Part shown: positions 61,351 to 64,000 of the stretch, one piece after another
Layout: each line of letters opens with the position of its first letter
Position numbering within the stretch: position 1 is the stretch's first letter
NCBI GenBank assembly: GCA_018350325.1
Contig: JAEVLN010000017.1
Location: 124,001 to 188,000, forward strand
Source: Globodera rostochiensis
Taxonomy: Eukaryota; Nematoda; Chromadorea; Rhabditida; Heteroderidae
Length of the DNA stretch: 64,000 nt
Reading direction: 5' to 3'
The notes under the pieces: generated by a model
Told to the model about the DNA's origin: nothing
What the model saw: the letters and a program-made list of their open reading frames with translations, nothing else
Databases searched by the model: none
Translations under genes and position numbers: made by a program

Positions 61351-64000
61351 ATGAAAAAATGCGAATTGGTGAGAAATAGCCACGCATTTTTACTAATTTA
61401 AAGCAATTGTTTAATTTAATTCAGACACAACACATTTTAAAGCACAGCGAATTCGAGAAGAATTTGGGAGGACAAAGACAAAATGAATCGGTCAAAAGAC
61501 TGACGGAATTGATCGGAAAATGGGTTAAATAATTATTTACCAAAAAAATATATTTAAATATATTTTTAACATTTTAGTCGCCAAATGCCCGGTTTGGAAT
61601 TTCCGATTTGCATTTGTTAAGCGATCGGCGCGTTCAATCGCTTTGCGTTCTTCCGGACGGATTCGATGAGAAACAAATTTTTGGGGAAGAAATTTGCAAT
61701 TTGAACAATCGACAAATTTGTGGGGACAATTCGTTGTTTTGTTCTCTTTGCAGGGTTAAAATAATAAACAAAAAAATATTAAGTTATATTTGTTTTATAT
61801 TTAATTGTCAGGATGAAAATGTCACTCTTTTGGAAAAAGCCGCCGCTTCACCTCCCTCACTTAAAGTCGACTTTTCGGGCGTCCGTTTCGATTGTTCCTT
61901 TGTCATTCTGCCGATCGTCGCCAATATCCCCCGGGGGCCAATTGATGCAGCACAAATTGGGATTTTTGCGCGGATTTTCGGAAGGCAAATTGATAAAATT
62001 CTTAGGGAAAATGAATTGGTCGACGAGGGAATGTTCAAAAATGAGCAAAAATGGCACGCCGAGGAGAGAAAACGGCTGACGGGGAGGGCAAAAGGTAAGG
62101 GGAGACAATAAAATGATTTGATTAAATTGACTAAAATATTAAAATATTTAAGCGTTAGACAAAAAAACGGACAAATCGGACGAAATTAATAAAAAACTTC
62201 AAATTTTGGACAAAAACTTCGAAATGCTGTCGGAAATGCGCGAGCAATCGCAGCTAAAAAGGAAATTGGCGAGCGATTGGACGGCAATTTTGGGAATAAT
62301 TGCGGGTAAAATGGCCACAAAAATGGAAATGGGCAAAAAATATTTTCAGATTTTGGAGTTTATGCGAATATTTTGTCCCTTTTGTTGGGACATAAGGAAA
62401 ATGGGGAAAAAGCCGAAATGTTTTCTGTAAATTGTGAGAAAAAGAATGGCGCAGACATTTCCGAGTTGGACAAATTTCGAATTATTTTTTGCTATTTGGA
62501 AAAATGGGCAAAAGGTAAAATTCGAAAAGAAAATAACCAAAAAATTTAATTTATTTTCAGGCAAACACATTTATGACGGCACAATGGGCTATTTGGAGCC
62601 AAAAACGCTGGCGATTATGCTGACCAAAGTGTTTTTGCTGTACCCGAAGGCGTCGGCGCCCTTTTTGATTGACAAATTCTTTCTCACTTATTCATTTTGG
62701 TAATTAATTACCTTTTAAAATTTAATGGACCCAAAAAAATATATAAAACGAAGGGAATGGGCCGTGCCCGTCCAATTGGCGCCGATCGACCGCAGTCGGA
62801 GGGCCGAATTTTTGAGTTGGTCGCCGGGTCGAGAATGGTTCTCGAAGAAACAATTTTCGCCCAAAAACCTCAAAAAGGGCATTCGAAAGGAAATGGCGAT
62901 GGCCGTCATAACGCCAACCTTTCCCGAACAAAACGCCGCCTCCCAAGTCAATTTGTCCACGGCAAAAGTCATTCGAAACGAAATGATTAAAGGCAATTTT
63001 GAAATTAAAGTTAAATTTATAAATTTTAGCGAAATGATTAAAGGCAATTTTGAAATTAAAGTTAAATTATATAAATTTTAGCGAAATGATTAAAGGCAAT
63101 TTGAAATTAAAGTTAAATTATATAAATTTTAGCGAAATGATTAAAGGTAAATTTTAGCGAAATGATTAAAGTTAAATTATTTAGCGAAATGATTAAAGGC
63201 AATTTTGAAATTAAAGTTAAATTATATAAATTTTAGCGAAATGATCAAAGGCAATTTTGAAATTAAAGTTAAATTATATAAATTTTAGCGAAATGATTAA
63301 AGGCAATTTTGAAAAAAGTTAAATTTATAAATTTTAGCGAAATGATTAAAGGCAATTTTGAAATTAAAGTTAAATTATTTAGCGAAATGATTAAAGGCAA
63401 TTTTGAAATTAAAGTTAAATTATATAAATTTTAGCGAAATGATCAAAGGCAATTTGAAATTAAAGTTAAATTATATAAATTTTAGCGAAATGATTAAAGG
63501 CAATTTTGAAAAAAGTTAAATTTATAAATTTTAGCGAAATGATTAAAGGCAATTTGAAATTAAAGTTAAATTATATAAATTTTAGCGAAATGATTAAAGG
63601 CAATTTTGAAAAAAGTTAAATTTATAAATTTTAGCGAAATGATTAAAGGCAATTTTGAAATTAAAGTTAAATTATTTAGCGAAATGATTAAAGGCAATTT
63701 TGAAATTAAAGTTAAATATATAAATTTTATGTTTCTTTTATAGCGATGAAACAGTTAAAGAATACTCCGGACATTCGAAGGGCAATAATTAAGCCGCTAG
63801 AAAAGGACAAATTTACTGAAAAAGTAATGAAAAATAATTCTCGAATAAAATAAATCATTTTTTTGAAACTTATTTTATATCGGTTATTTTAAATAATTAT
63901 TTTATTTTATTTATTTCATTTACATTACATCATTTTATGCAACAATTGCAGTTCGACCACTTCATCGTGGTCACCTGCGCCGGCCCGCACTTTCATATTG
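61351..64000 (+). CDS. Divergent poly(A) polymerase-like protein, probably catalytically impaired (partial)
   Basis: Exons: 61351-61368, 61425-61523, 61578-61754, 61812-62094, 62153-62305, 62350-62514, 62561-62699, 62754-62992, 63744-63823, 63952 to the window end. Alignment by eye with canonical nuclear [15 protein letters not shown]...SLCVLP (canonical RLGVHTKGADIDALCVAP), [15 protein letters not shown] (IKLCFDGIEIDILF), [81 protein letters not shown] (canonical MPIITPAYPQQN), and [11 protein letters not shown]. The metal-binding DxD of the ADIDAL block reads RRVQSL, so two of three catalytic Asp residues are missing; the third (FDCSF) is kept. The G-x-x-R-x-G motif is also altered. It may be a pseudoenzyme. 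The intron 62993-63743 is a GC-AG intron filled with repeats. Confidence 0.75.
62981..63735. repeat. 52-base tandem array carrying both splice sites of its intron
   Basis: About 14-15 copies (some shortened) of CGAAATGATTAAAG followed by GCAATTTTGAAATTAAAGTT and AAATTATATAAATTTTAG. The first 14 bases equal the end of the upstream exon (CGAAATGATTAAAG, with GC as donor) and the unit ends in TTTTAG, an acceptor-like site. Each unit is therefore a complete mini-intron of about 38 bases plus a 14-base exon piece. One copy (about 63140-63155) has GT instead of GC at the donor place. Confidence 0.93.

Overview
This window is nuclear DNA of a eukaryote, most likely a plant-parasitic nematode of the cyst-nematode type (Globodera/Heterodera relatives). 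Genes are broken by many short introns with TTTCAG-like 3' ends. Several introns begin with GC instead of GT. There is a nematode-style chemoreceptor. There is also a glycoside hydrolase family 32 (invertase-type) gene, a family known in plant-parasitic nematodes as a horizontal acquisition from bacteria. Genus assignment is inference; nothing in the window names the species. All gene models were spliced by hand from reading frame, homology and splice signals.

Layout: 1-4.6 kb (-), DDX3/LAF-1 RNA helicase; 5.0-7.0 kb, tandem satellite; 7.3-7.7 kb (+), C-terminal exons of a bHLH factor; 8.4-10.6 kb (+), leucine-rich-repeat membrane protein; 11.1-12.1 kb (+), tetraspanin; 12.6-15.05 kb (+), seven-transmembrane chemoreceptor with a minisatellite in an intron; 15.1-15.7 kb (-), small secreted-type protein; 16.4-19.4 kb (+), GH32; 19.4-31.2 kb, gene-poor DNA with G-run-rich sequence, satellites and several MITE-like repeats, holding one convincing gene: a 139-residue protein with a BH3-like helix and an LC8 dynein-light-chain motif (-, 23.87-24.40 kb).

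31.3-40.4 kb (+) holds the C-terminal half of the giant HECT ubiquitin ligase HUWE1/EEL-1 (WWE, acidic region, ubiquitin-binding motifs, HECT). Then come a Ser/Glu-rich hypothetical gene (41.0-41.8), TMEM203 (-, 42.07-42.85), DDX52/Rok1 RNA helicase (43.2-47.0) with a tRNA-His antisense in one intron, a 300-residue secreted protein (47.6-48.5), a large signal-peptide protein with a PAH (Sin3-type) fold (49.0-57.5), a 1186-residue protein with about 49 copies of a 9-residue acidic repeat (57.5-61.2), and a divergent poly(A) polymerase-like gene (61.35 to beyond the edge) that appears to lack two catalytic aspartates.

The most striking pattern is that many introns have been expanded by tandem repeats whose unit contains one or both of that intron's own splice sites plus a few bases of the neighbouring exon. 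This occurs in at least five independent introns (chemoreceptor, GH32, DDX52, and the two large genes at 49-64 kb, where two introns reach 1.3 kb and 3.8 kb). The second notable item is the BH3/LC8 gene, whose motif pair otherwise characterises vertebrate BIM and BMF. The genes do not form one pathway; RNA metabolism is over-represented (two DEAD-box helicases, a PAP-like protein, a tRNA).
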